Source of the DNA: Maricaulis sp.
Lineage (GTDB): Bacteria; Pseudomonadota; Alphaproteobacteria; Caulobacterales; Maricaulaceae
Assembly: GCF_030149235.1 (NCBI RefSeq)
Contig: NZ_JASBRW010000038.1
Location: 1 to 64,000, forward strand
DNA: 64,000 nucleotides
Direction: 5' to 3'
Shown piece by piece: positions 27,750 through 36,289 of this stretch. The position numbers and the translations under genes are program-made. Numbering within the stretch: the stretch's first letter is position 1; each line of letters opens with the position of its first letter. The notes under the pieces are model-generated. The model saw nothing but the letters and a program-made list of their open reading frames with translations, had not been told where the DNA came from and ran no database searches.

Positions 27750-28433
27750 TTGGACACCCGCCCTTTCTGGCCTGCCGTCTTCAAGCATCTGGGCATTCAG
27801 GACGCCTCGGCGGAAGCCGCCATTATCGCCGCGGCCGAGATCCGCACCGTTGATAGCGGCTCGGTGATCATCGCCCAGGATGATGATGACGACATGGTCT
27901 TCATCATTCTCGACGGCGAGGCCCGGGTCGTCCTGCTCTCCGCCAGCGGCCAGGAAATCTGGATCGATGCCCTGCAGACCGGGGCGGTTCTGGGCGAGCT
28001 GGCCGTCCTGACCAGCCAGCGGCGCACATCGGAAATCATCGCACAGACAGACTGTATTCTCGCCTGTTTTCCGGCGCGCGACTTCCTTGAACTCTCCGCG
28101 GCCCATGGCGCGCTCGGCCTCGCCCTGGCCCGGATTCTGGCCGGCCGGGTTCATCACACCACCCAGCGCATGTTCGAGCTGTCCGCCTTGTCGGCCACGG
28201 GCCGGGTCTATGCCGAGCTGCTTCGCATCTCCGAGCCCTCGGCGGATGGCGAGACGCGGTATATCCGCCCGAAACCGACCTGGACAGTGCTGGCGCAGCG
28301 GGTGAATACCAGCCGTGAAACGGCGTCTCGGACCATAAGCGATCTGGAAAAGCGCGGCCTGTTACGGCGCGTCGAGGGCGGGTTTGAACTCGTCGACCCG
28401 GATCAGCTCAGCCGCCTGAGCTCGACCAGCTGA
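27750..28433 (+). CDS. Crp/Fnr-family transcriptional regulator
   Basis: A 227-residue regulator: an N-terminal cyclic-nucleotide-binding beta-barrel (phosphate-cassette-like GAVLGELAVLTSQRRTSE, with Arg followed by Thr), a dimer helix, and a C-terminal winged helix (TVLAQRVNTSRETASRTISDLEKRGLLRR). No Fnr-type N-terminal Cys cluster is present. The start is TTG at 27750 with GGAG nine bases upstream. It diverges from the alkylsulfatase-like gene, which may be a target. The last 72 bases overlap the convergent cyclase-domain gene. Confidence 0.88.
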   Translation: MDTRPFWPAVFKHLGIQDASAEAAIIAAAEIRTVDSGSVIIAQDDDDDMVFIILDGEARVVLLSASGQEIWIDALQTGAVLGELAVLTSQRRTSEIIAQTDCILACFPARDFLELSAAHGALGLALARILAGRVHHTTQRMFELSALSATGRVYAELLRISEPSADGETRYIRPKPTWTVLAQRVNTSRETASRTISDLEKRGLLRRVEGGFELVDPDQLSRLSSTS

Positions 28434-30254
28434 GCAGCGATACATCTGCGCCATGACCGAGTCGGTCGCGACACCGCGCAGGGCAAACAACGGCAGTTTC
28501 GGCAGGGCCGCATCGATTTCGGTTCGGCCGATATATTCACAGCGAAACTCGCCGCCCTGATCCATGGCCAGGACGGCTGCAAAGGCTTCACTAACACAAA
28601 TCGAGCCCGGGACAGCACAGGGCTCGATACGCGCGGCAATCGCGACCTGGGCGCCAAACAAGGTCGGACGTTTCTGTAACGGATCCTCGCCCTCATGGAC
28701 TGGCCCGTAATGACCGCCAATGCGAATATCGAGACTGTCGGGCAGGCCGGCCGCCGCAAGATCAATCGCTGCGAAGGTCGCGCGCAGGCGCGTGGCAGCG
28801 CGGGCCGCCGCAGCGGCCCGGTCAAACGCCAGGAACAGGCCATCCCCCCAGCTATCGGAGTAGACCGGCGCGTCCTCAAGTCCCTCCACCTCCTCGACGA
28901 GGCGGCGCAGTACCTGCTCAACAAAGGCCGGAACCCGGTCCTCCGGCACCCTCGAGGAGGCGCTGATATCCATGAACAGCATGGCCCGCATGACAGGGCG
29001 GAAGCCGGGCATGGCGGCGTCCGCAGCGCTCTGTGCGACCGGCCATGCCGGCGCTTGCGGTCGGCGCAATGGGATCACGGTCTGGGCCAGACCCGCCTGC
29101 CGCCACTGCGTCCCGTCATGAACCGTGCCATAGCTGCGCACCGCAGCAGCGTCCGGATCGCTGACCAGCACCTGGTGTGGCGCCGTCGCCAGAACCTCGG
29201 CCCGCATACGCGCCAGGCCCATGGCCACGCCACTGGAGAAATTCAGGGTTTCGCCAGAGATAATACGCCGGTCTGACGTCACCTCGATGATTTGAGAAGC
29301 CTCATTGAGGCAGACCTCACACCGCTTCACCCAGGCCTCGCCAAAGGGCCTGACCGAGCTCTCGATGAAGACGGCGACCGGGACCGGCAGGACGATATTG
29401 AGCGATCCGCTGCGACGCAGGACGGCCTCGGCGATCAGGATATCAGCCCCGGCAGCCAATGCCCCGAAAGCCGGTCCGGCGGCGATCTTGTCCAGCGCGG
29501 CATCGATGTGTTGAGCAAGCCGGGTCTGGACGGTGTCCGATACTTCGCCCGGGCCGCTCCCGAGGGCGAAAATATGACCGGCGAAATGAAGCGGCCGGCC
29601 CGGTTCCATACCGGCGAAAATACTGTCGGGCTGGTTCAGCGCGCGGCCGATCAGACGGAGTTGTTGCAGGCTGGTGGCGTGCGCAATCGTATTATCCGGA
29701 TCACAATCGCGCGCCGCGCCCAGGGCGAGGCGCATGGCGCGTGCATCACCAAGCAGGAGATGAGCCTCGGCCTGGCTCGCGCCACGATAATACGCGTCCT
29801 CGGGGCCCTGGGCCGGCCCGCCCAGACTTTCATTGAGGACCCTGCGGGCCAGATCCTGCGCCCGTGGTTGATCGCCCGCGAGCATATACATACTGGCAGC
29901 ATTGATACCGGGATAGTGCCCCCCAGTGGCGTCGAATACACCCTCATAGCGCTCTGCGGCAGTTCGGGCCTTGGCCGAGAATTCGCCGGCCCCAGCCTCG
30001 AACGCCGAGGCCTTTTCCAGGCGCGCTCCCAGTGCGAGGCAGTCTTCGTCAAAATCGGCCCGGTCGAGCTGGAAGCGTTTATAGAATCCGCGGGCGCGTT
30101 CCAGGGCGCCTGATTTTACCAGGCAGAGCACAGCCCGGTGGCGAAGCCACAAATCATCCGGCGCCTTGTCCAGCTGATCGAGACAAAGGTCGAAAGCAGC
30201 CGCGAGATCGCCGCGCTTGAAGCGTTCTTCGATGATTTGCCGCAAATCGGACAA
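28362..30254 (-). CDS. TPR / SLOG-like / class III nucleotide cyclase-domain protein
   Basis: A 630-residue soluble protein with three parts. Residues 1-215 are TPR-like helical repeats. Residues 222-330 look like a SLOG/LOG-type Rossmann domain (ALGSGPG, AAGADILIAEAVLRR, LNIVLPVPVAVFIESSVRP). Residues 424-600 form a class III adenylate/guanylate cyclase domain with both metal Asp positions (Asp429 in MDISAS, Asp471 in WGDGL) and the catalytic Arg542 in AARIEP. The Asn normally four residues before that Arg is Ala538, and the purine-selecting Lys is replaced by Ser, so activity may be altered or lost. The start is probably TTG at 30254 after AAGGA. Last gene of a TIR-containing cluster. Confidence 0.85.
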   Translation of the reverse strand: MSDLRQIIEERFKRGDLAAAFDLCLDQLDKAPDDLWLRHRAVLCLVKSGALERARGFYKRFQLDRADFDEDCLALGARLEKASAFEAGAGEFSAKARTAAERYEGVFDATGGHYPGINAASMYMLAGDQPRAQDLARRVLNESLGGPAQGPEDAYYRGASQAEAHLLLGDARAMRLALGAARDCDPDNTIAHATSLQQLRLIGRALNQPDSIFAGMEPGRPLHFAGHIFALGSGPGEVSDTVQTRLAQHIDAALDKIAAGPAFGALAAGADILIAEAVLRRSGSLNIVLPVPVAVFIESSVRPFGEAWVKRCEVCLNEASQIIEVTSDRRIISGETLNFSSGVAMGLARMRAEVLATAPHQVLVSDPDAAAVRSYGTVHDGTQWRQAGLAQTVIPLRRPQAPAWPVAQSAADAAMPGFRPVMRAMLFMDISASSRVPEDRVPAFVEQVLRRLVEEVEGLEDAPVYSDSWGDGLFLAFDRAAAAARAATRLRATFAAIDLAAAGLPDSLDIRIGGHYGPVHEGEDPLQKRPTLFGAQVAIAARIEPCAVPGSICVSEAFAAVLAMDQGGEFRCEYIGRTEIDAALPKLPLFALRGVATDSVMAQMYRCSAGRAQAAELIRVDEFKPALDAP

Positions 30255-30260
30255 GTCCTT

Positions 30261-30287
30261 CTTCCGGGAGCCCTCAGCTCCCGGAAG
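30261..30287 (-). promoter_or_regulatory. Perfect 11-bp intercistronic hairpin before the cyclase-domain gene
   Basis: Bases 30261-30271 pair perfectly with 30277-30287 around a 5-base loop. It lies between the stop of the 202-residue protein gene and the TTG of the cyclase-domain gene, ending six bases before that start. There is no T run after it on the minus strand, so it is not a standard terminator; it could control translation or RNA processing. Confidence 0.5.
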
Positions 30288-30302
30288 CCAGTCTAGCTTG
30301 AT

Positions 30303-30911
30303 TTACTGTGGCGGCGTCACATGGATTTTCGGGTCAATGATCAGGCGCGTCGCCTGATTACCCGCATCCTGGGAGGCCTGAACAAACAGGGCGAATTCAT
30401 ACTCAGCCGGGGCCGTACCGGCGATTGCATTGATCTCGAAGCTGAACGGACGGCGCACATCACCGTTCAGTGTCAGCCAGGACAGGCCGCAGAAAGCGCG
30501 TGCGGCGGCCTCGTCCTTGAACTTGATGCGGGCCTCCTCAAAGCCCCAGCCGGGGACATGCAGATTGAAGATCATCCGAGTATGGCCCTGGACATGCTGG
30601 TCGAAGGGACAGGGATCCACGGCCCCGCACGGCGTCCACATCCCGGCCAGCGCGGCGGTTACAGCAAGGCGCAACGTTGCGGCATCGGATCCAGGATAGG
30701 CATCAACGGTCTCGGCAAAGATCACGAAAATCTGCGTGATCTGGGCATCGTCGAACTCATCCCGGTTCATATCGCTGCCATTGATGACGACGAAACCGTC
30801 CACGCCGCGCGCCACTAGGCTGATATGGGTCTGGTGGACGTTGATGTTGCAGGGATCGGCTAGCCCGTCCTGAATCTTGGATCCGTCGAAAGCATCACGA
30901 ATGGAAGACAT
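30303..30911 (-). CDS. Uncharacterised 202-residue protein in the TIR-cyclase cluster
   Basis: A soluble, mostly beta-rich protein of 202 residues that I do not recognise. Notable segments are DPCNINVHQTHISLVARGVDGFVVINGSDMN near the N-terminus, CGAVDPCPFDQHVQGHTRMIFNLHVPGW in the middle and a conserved-looking DPKIHVTPPQ at the C-terminus. AGAGGGG precedes the ATG (complement 30909-30911). It sits 98 bases after the TIR-TPR gene and 48 before the cyclase-domain gene on the same strand. Function unknown; context suggests a partner in signalling. Confidence 0.8.
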   Translation of the reverse strand: MSSIRDAFDGSKIQDGLADPCNINVHQTHISLVARGVDGFVVINGSDMNRDEFDDAQITQIFVIFAETVDAYPGSDAATLRLAVTAALAGMWTPCGAVDPCPFDQHVQGHTRMIFNLHVPGWGFEEARIKFKDEAAARAFCGLSWLTLNGDVRRPFSFEINAIAGTAPAEYEFALFVQASQDAGNQATRLIIDPKIHVTPPQ

Positions 30912-31009
30912 GGCAAAACCCCTCTTGCTTGCCCAAGTAAACACGCCGGCCCGTCTGGCCAGGCGATGAAAGCGGCTGTCATGACCCGCATAACAGCCGG
31001 GATTCCGGG

Positions 31010-33055
31010 TTATTCCGCCGCGAGGTTGCTGGCGTCCAAGGCTGCCCGAGCCCGCTCCAGTTCGGCCGCCGTGTCGAGGCGCAGCCGATCCCGCGAACCA
31101 TCAAGGGCATCGACCAGGACACGCCGGACCTGATGTGCGTCCTCATCTTCGCCACTGCGCTCAAGCAGCTCGGCGAGCAGGTTGGAGGCGACCGCGAAAA
31201 GATAGGGACCGCGATCAATCTGGGTCGACCAATCCTCGGCGAGATGCAGGGAATCCAGCAGGCTCTCCACCGCCTCCCGGGCCGAGGCCGTATCACCAAG
31301 GGCGACGAAGAGCTTGACTTCGTTCAGGGTGGCATAGAGCCGGGTGGACTCAAAGCGGGGGCCCTCGGCGGCCATCCAGGACGGGTGCGCCATGAAGCGG
31401 GTGGCGTCGAGATAGGCTGAGCGAGCCTCATCCGCATAACCAGCCAGCAGAAGGGCGCGGGTCAGGCGCAGCCGCTGGCGCACCGAGATGAGACGCCAGT
31501 CCTGATTGTCCGGATCATGGGAAACCAGCGCATCGGCCTCCATGGCCCCGGTCTGCAGAATCTGGACGGCCTGGGCAATATCCTCAGCCGAAGCCTCGGC
31601 CTCATCCATGATCAGCAGGCGAGCGATCGCATATTCGGCCAGCATGGCATCCCGGCGCATGCGCCAATCGGTATCGAGCGCCTCTGCGCGCTCATAGACG
31701 CGGATTTGCTCGTGCAGGGCCGACATCGCCGCTTCACGACCACCGACGAATTCGGACACATTCGCCAGCCAGCCCCAGGCATCCGCCAGCTCATAGAGCG
31801 CCTGGCTGGACTCGGGCTGAGCGTCGAGCAGGGCCTGAAACAATGAGAGCGAGGACGTGACCGAACGGTGCGCCTCCTCATAACGGCGTTGCTGCAGGTA
31901 GAGCGTACCCAGATTGGAATAGGCGTAGGCGGCCTCGGTCTGGTACTCGATGTTATCCGGATCGCTGTCGACCAACGCGGCGGTCAGGTCACGGTATTCG
32001 AGGAAACGGGCCTCGGTGGCCTCCAGATCGCGCTGCCGCCAGGCAAAGAAGCCGACCCAATAGGCGCTCTGGGAATGTTCATAGATACGTGCCGGCTCAC
32101 CCGGATCGACGGACAGGATCCGGCTGGTGGCCTCATAGGCCGTACGGAAATGCTGATAGGCGCTGTCGAGATCGCCCTGGGCTTCATCAATTCGTCCGAG
32201 AAGATGGAAGGCGCGAGCCCGGCGTCCGAGAGAGTCCGCCGACATCTCATTGGGCGGCTGCGCCGCATAATAGTCGATCACCTTGGCCCCGACGGCATCG
32301 AGCACTTCCAGCCGGCCCACGGGCGCGAGCCTGTCTGTCAGATCTTCCAGCATGAATTCAATCAAATCCTCTGCCTCGGCTTTTCGACGTTCCGCTTCCG
32401 ACCGCGCTGTCGTGGCCACTAACGTCAAGCCGCCCATTATTAGAGCCAGAGCAATCGAAATGACTGTGACGGCCATCACGCGCTGTTGCCGTCTTTGCAG
32501 ATCACGCTGGATGATCTGGTCGAGGCGCAGATCGAGCAGGCCGGCCACCAGCTTGACCAGGGCGACCCGCTTTCCATCACCCTTGCGGCGGAAATCGGCG
32601 CCGGCCGGCTCGGTTTCGCGTCCGTCGCGCATCGGTTCAAGAATGGCCGCCGGATAGCATTCCCGGGCCACGTCGAACCCATTGCGCTGAGCATCCGGCT
32701 CGCCATCGAGGATCGCTGTGAGAATCTCGCCATCGGGATTGAGCTCGCGGAAGACCTCGATTTCCTGATTGACCCATTGTGACGCCGCCGCCGCGGGCGA
32801 GCACAGCACGATCAGGGTTTCACTGGCCGCCAGGGCTTCGCGTACCGAGGCCGACAGGTCGCCGCCCGCCGACAATTCATCCCGGTCGCGGAACACCCGG
32901 CCCACCCGGCGCGGCACCGGGCCTTTGGCGCTGTCTTGCCCGACCAGATGGCGGGGCACCCGGTAGGTCTCGAGGCGCGAATGGATCCAGCGTGCCCAGC
33001 CTTCATCGCTATGGCTGTAGGAAATGAATGCGCGATAGTGCTTGGCCCCAGCCAT
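31010..33055 (-). CDS. Membrane-anchored TIR-domain protein with TPR-like repeats
   Basis: A 681-residue protein. Residues 5-140 form a TIR domain (YRAFISYSHSDEGWARWIH, then FRDRDEL, then LIVLCSPAAAASQWVNQEIEVF). Glu98 in the SxxxxxE-type motif matches the catalytic Glu of NAD-cleaving bacterial TIRs. A membrane helix lies at about 193-215, followed by a coiled coil and then a long array of TPR-like helical repeats (about 270-670), probably periplasmic or cytoplasmic depending on topology. I start at MAGAKHY (complement 33053-33055) with AGGGG upstream. First gene of the cluster with the cyclase-domain protein. Confidence 0.88.
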   Translation of the reverse strand: MAGAKHYRAFISYSHSDEGWARWIHSRLETYRVPRHLVGQDSAKGPVPRRVGRVFRDRDELSAGGDLSASVREALAASETLIVLCSPAAAASQWVNQEIEVFRELNPDGEILTAILDGEPDAQRNGFDVARECYPAAILEPMRDGRETEPAGADFRRKGDGKRVALVKLVAGLLDLRLDQIIQRDLQRRQQRVMAVTVISIALALIMGGLTLVATTARSEAERRKAEAEDLIEFMLEDLTDRLAPVGRLEVLDAVGAKVIDYYAAQPPNEMSADSLGRRARAFHLLGRIDEAQGDLDSAYQHFRTAYEATSRILSVDPGEPARIYEHSQSAYWVGFFAWRQRDLEATEARFLEYRDLTAALVDSDPDNIEYQTEAAYAYSNLGTLYLQQRRYEEAHRSVTSSLSLFQALLDAQPESSQALYELADAWGWLANVSEFVGGREAAMSALHEQIRVYERAEALDTDWRMRRDAMLAEYAIARLLIMDEAEASAEDIAQAVQILQTGAMEADALVSHDPDNQDWRLISVRQRLRLTRALLLAGYADEARSAYLDATRFMAHPSWMAAEGPRFESTRLYATLNEVKLFVALGDTASAREAVESLLDSLHLAEDWSTQIDRGPYLFAVASNLLAELLERSGEDEDAHQVRRVLVDALDGSRDRLRLDTAAELERARAALDASNLAAE

Positions 33056-33318
33056 GACATGCCCCTTTTTCCCAAGGACAGGCATATTCAAACACACGCC
33101 TGACGGGCGCAAGCGTACGGACACAACAATGCTGACACTACCTCAGCGGGTAGAACGCGGGAGTGGCGGGACACGACACGGAGTTGGGGCTCCGCCTTGG
33201 GCAAGCTCGTATCCCGCCTGACCGCGCGTTCGAGATGGATGTCTTGGGGCCATCCGGGTGCGGTCATAGGATATTAGCGCGCGCGGCAGGGCGTGCGTGT
33301 GACGGCGGTCACGCCGGC

Positions 33319-34173
33319 CTAATTTGTCTGGGGCGTCGTGATGATTTCGCGGGCTTCAATTGTCACCCCGCCAAAACCGGCGCGGGTGTGGAGACGAACC
33401 GGCAAGTGAAAGGCGCCGTCATTGAACGGGGCCAGCCAGATCTCAAGCGGCAGCCGGGTCTCCCGTTCGGACGGATAATCCTCCGGGTCATAGCCGGAAA
33501 TCGGTTCGTAATAGGCGTGACAGACCAGGGCCTCGCCGCGCCAGGCCCGGGTGCGGACCTGCTGGCGGCCAGCCGGTTCGAGATTGAGATTATAACGGGC
33601 CTTGCCATCGAACACCGGGATCTGTCCGGTGCAGCCCTCACCCGGCATACCACCGGTCAGCGTGCCGGAGAGCTGGAAGAAGGCCGACATCGGATCAATC
33701 GCGCCGGTCCGGTCGCTCTCCGAAGCCGGGGGAACGCCCCAGGAGCCAAACGGCGGCTCGACCTGCGAGGAGGCGATATTACCTTCAAAGGACACATCGA
33801 CCGCCCGGACTTTTTCGCCGGTACGCTCAACATGGGCATAGCGTTCCGGGTCCGGCGTACCACCTTGTAACTGGCCGGCAACTTGCGATCGGATATCGAA
33901 ATCGGTGAACAAGGCAGCCAGTCCCGCCGCAGCGACAAAGCTGTCCGCCTCATAAGCGGTATCATCGAAACGGGCATTGAGCTCGATCTCGCCGACCTTG
34001 AACACCAGCACCCAGCCATCATAGCGAGCGGAGATCTCTGTCCTATTTTGCGCTTCGGCCATCTCATCCACCGCTGTATTGGCAAAGCCAGCAGATGAGA
34101 GTGGAGCGAGACCGTACACCAAAATGACCACGGCAATCGGGATGCACACGCGCATAAACAGAGAAAACTCCAT
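33319..34173 (-). CDS. Exported DUF3108 domain-containing protein
   Basis: A protein of about 284 residues with an N-terminal signal/anchor (VCIPIAVVILVYGLAPLSSAGFA) and a beta-rich DUF3108 domain (FKVGEIELNARF at the start, ARYNLNLEPAG, and PLEIWLAPFND near the end, as usual). Relatives are periplasmic beta-barrel-fold proteins of unknown function. The start is uncertain: the ATG at complement 34171-34173, a GTG at 34203 or an ATG at 34155 are all possible and none has a strong ribosome site. The gap of 263 bases downstream (33056-33318) holds no gene I can support. Confidence 0.82.
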   Translation of the reverse strand: MEFSLFMRVCIPIAVVILVYGLAPLSSAGFANTAVDEMAEAQNRTEISARYDGWVLVFKVGEIELNARFDDTAYEADSFVAAAGLAALFTDFDIRSQVAGQLQGGTPDPERYAHVERTGEKVRAVDVSFEGNIASSQVEPPFGSWGVPPASESDRTGAIDPMSAFFQLSGTLTGGMPGEGCTGQIPVFDGKARYNLNLEPAGRQQVRTRAWRGEALVCHAYYEPISGYDPEDYPSERETRLPLEIWLAPFNDGAFHLPVRLHTRAGFGGVTIEAREIITTPQTN

Positions 34174-34270
34174 TCGAGAAGGTTGAGATTGCAACTGACG
34201 CACTAGCCCGGCTAGTTTACCCTAACCAACTTTATCTAGGCAAACTCCTGCTTACGGCTAAGAAACTGGC

Positions 34271-35227
34271 ATGGCAAAGACTGTCTACCTACATTTCGGA
34301 CGCGGCAAGACCGGCACCACCTATCTCCAAGCCTACCTCGCCCGCAATCGCGCGCGATTGCGACAATTCGGTATCGACTATATCCCGGCCGACGGCAGGG
34401 ATGGTGAGGCAGGCCATCAGCAATTTGCCAAGAGTTTCATTGACGCGCTGCCCCGCTATATGGAGGAGCCACGTGCGCCTTTAGCCGCGCGCCAGGCTGT
34501 TCAGGCCGCGGTTCTCGCCAGCGCGTCTGAGCATATCTTGATCAGCTCCGAGAACTTCCCGCTATGCAAATTTGAGGCCCTGCGCACCTTTTTTACTCGC
34601 CTCGACAATGTGGCGGCCGTTCATGTCATCTTCTTTGTTCGCAGCCAGGATGAGTTGGCGGAATCCGAGTACAATCAAATCGTCAAGCTTAAGGGCGAAA
34701 CCTGCTGTTTCGAGACCTACGCGACATCACGGATAGAAGGTTGCGACTACTTTGAAGAAGCCACACGCTTAGAGGCCGTGTTTGGGGCCAAGCATATACA
34801 GTTTGGGGTTTTTGATGCCGCGGCGCGCAATATCGTCCCGCAATTCCTTGATATGCTGGGCATCGACTACACCGAATTTGAAACACCCAACACCGAGGCC
34901 GCTAATGACCAGTTTGGCAATATCTCATTAGGCTACTATGCGTTGCAGGCCGTCCGGGCGCTCAATGCAATCGCGATGATCGATCGACGTGCAATCGATC
35001 AGGCGATCAGCTCGGCGCTTAAGGGCCGGGATGTGCCGGCCCTGATGTTTGACAGCGATTGGGGGCGCCGCTTCCGCGAGACCTATGCCGCAAGCAATGA
35101 AGCCTTCTCAAGGCGCTTTCTCGGCCGAACCATGACCGATCTTGGGGGCCGCCGCTACAGCGACGATGAGCGCGATGCAATACGCCAGCAGATTGCAGGC
35201 CTGAACGCGCAATTCAAGCGGGGCTAG
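34271..35227 (+). CDS. Sulfotransferase-like protein
   Basis: A 318-residue cytosolic P-loop-like protein. The 5'-phosphosulfate loop (LHFGRGKTGTTYLQAYLA, residues 7-24) is typical of bacterial sulfotransferase-family proteins, and the 3'-phosphate region (HVIFFVRSQDELAESEYNQ) provides the expected Arg and Ser. These enzymes move sulfate from PAPS to glycans or other acceptors; the acceptor is unknown here. It opens the compositionally distinct block 34.2-39.2 kb and shares a CTAG stop overlap with the convergent glycosyltransferase-like gene. Confidence 0.82.
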   Translation: MAKTVYLHFGRGKTGTTYLQAYLARNRARLRQFGIDYIPADGRDGEAGHQQFAKSFIDALPRYMEEPRAPLAARQAVQAAVLASASEHILISSENFPLCKFEALRTFFTRLDNVAAVHVIFFVRSQDELAESEYNQIVKLKGETCCFETYATSRIEGCDYFEEATRLEAVFGAKHIQFGVFDAAARNIVPQFLDMLGIDYTEFETPNTEAANDQFGNISLGYYALQAVRALNAIAMIDRRAIDQAISSALKGRDVPALMFDSDWGRRFRETYAASNEAFSRRFLGRTMTDLGGRRYSDDERDAIRQQIAGLNAQFKRG

Positions 35228-36147
35228 CGGACCGCGTCGGGGAAGGGAAACACCCCGCTAGTGATGGCCTCGACACGCGACTGAAAAACCGCATTCGAGC
35301 CTGTCAAGTCAGCGGTCATCAATGCATCGAAGGCGGCTGGCTGACAAAATATTTTCTGCCGGTCGAACGCCTTCAATCCTAGATAATGCATCAGACGGAT
35401 ATCGGCCATTTCGTCGGGAAACAGCTCGTCGCAAAGCTCATAATTGGGATAGTTGAAACGCGGAACAAGTTCCCGGGTCGGGAGCGCCAGATCGATACAT
35501 GTCAGCGCTAGGCTAACCTGGGATGCCCACCAGTGGGTCACATGGCGCGCGACCGGTTCAAACAACTCTCTGTCCCGAGCGGCGAAACACTTGAGCATTG
35601 ACGGAGTGCCCACAAATACCCCGTAGTTAATATAAAACGGTGTCGGCTGGTGCGGCGCCAAAAGAAAGCGATGATCTAGGTCGAGGCGGTAGCCGAGCAC
35701 ATCTTCGGCAATTTCCTGCCAGTCTTTCTCTGGCTCTCTCGACTGGCGATTCGGCATCGGAAAAGGATAATGCGCCATCACTCCTGCAAGCGCGGGAGTT
35801 TGCACAAGCTCAGTAATCAGGTCGTCGAATGCGGCTAGTGGCGCAACATCCGCATCGCATATGAAGCACAGGTCCGCCCCGTCGCGCAGAACGTCGAAGC
35901 GCCGATAGTGCTGTGCTGAATGTACGATATTCTCGGCTCCGGGCTCGTGTGCCCAGACTATTTCGATGCGCTCAAGATACGGCACCCATTCCTCGGGGAT
36001 CGACGCTTCGGTGTGATCGCCCAGCAAAGCGACGAGACGAGCATCGCGGTAGTGTCCACCAAGCGCGTCCAGGCACAGTCGGAAAAAAGCAAATTGAGAC
36101 AAGAACCCCGGCGTCACACTACCGCACAACAGGAAATCGAGTTTCAT
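35224..36147 (-). CDS. Glycosyltransferase-like protein with a DxD motif
   Basis: A 307-residue cytosolic protein. The N-terminal half looks like a nucleotide-sugar-binding Rossmann-type fold, and FICDADVAPLAAFDDLI (Asp98 and Asp100) has the placement of a metal-binding DxD in GT-A glycosyltransferases. The C-terminal part has conserved-looking aromatic and His residues (HVTHWWASQ, FNYPNYELCDELFPDE, IRLMHYLG). Family assignment is weak. GGGGGAAAGG precedes the ATG. Context suggests a role in surface glycan assembly. Confidence 0.65.
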   Translation of the reverse strand: MKLDFLLCGSVTPGFLSQFAFFRLCLDALGGHYRDARLVALLGDHTEASIPEEWVPYLERIEIVWAHEPGAENIVHSAQHYRRFDVLRDGADLCFICDADVAPLAAFDDLITELVQTPALAGVMAHYPFPMPNRQSREPEKDWQEIAEDVLGYRLDLDHRFLLAPHQPTPFYINYGVFVGTPSMLKCFAARDRELFEPVARHVTHWWASQVSLALTCIDLALPTRELVPRFNYPNYELCDELFPDEMADIRLMHYLGLKAFDRQKIFCQPAAFDALMTADLTGSNAVFQSRVEAITSGVFPFPDAVR

Positions 36148-36216
36148 CGCTTAGCCTTTCCCCCAAGAGGACGATTGGTAGGGCGACGGCCTCGTCGAGG
36201 CAAGTAGCTATTCAGA

Positions 36217-36245
36217 TTGCGGTTTCTATCCACGTCTTGTGTTAT
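36217..36245 (+). promoter_or_regulatory. Possible promoter for the DegT aminotransferase operon
   Basis: TTGCGG (36217-36222) and TGTTAT (36240-36245) are 17 bases apart and about 45 bases before the TTG start at 36290, in an AT-richer stretch of a divergent intergenic region. Match to the sigma-70 consensus is only moderate. Confidence 0.3.
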
Positions 36246-36289
36246 GGTAATAAGACCTCTATCCGTCAGTCTAGCGGAGTTCGACGGAT

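Noticed and set aside
30973-30999. 7-bp stem with a 13-base loop after the TIR gene, as a possible terminator
   Set aside because: Loop is long and the T run poor; too weak to support termination between the TIR gene and the next gene.
33298-33313. CRP-like palindrome TGTGA-N6-TCACG about 240 bases upstream of the TIR gene
   Set aside because: One mismatch from consensus, but by chance about two such matches are expected in 64 kb, and the distance is large for activation.
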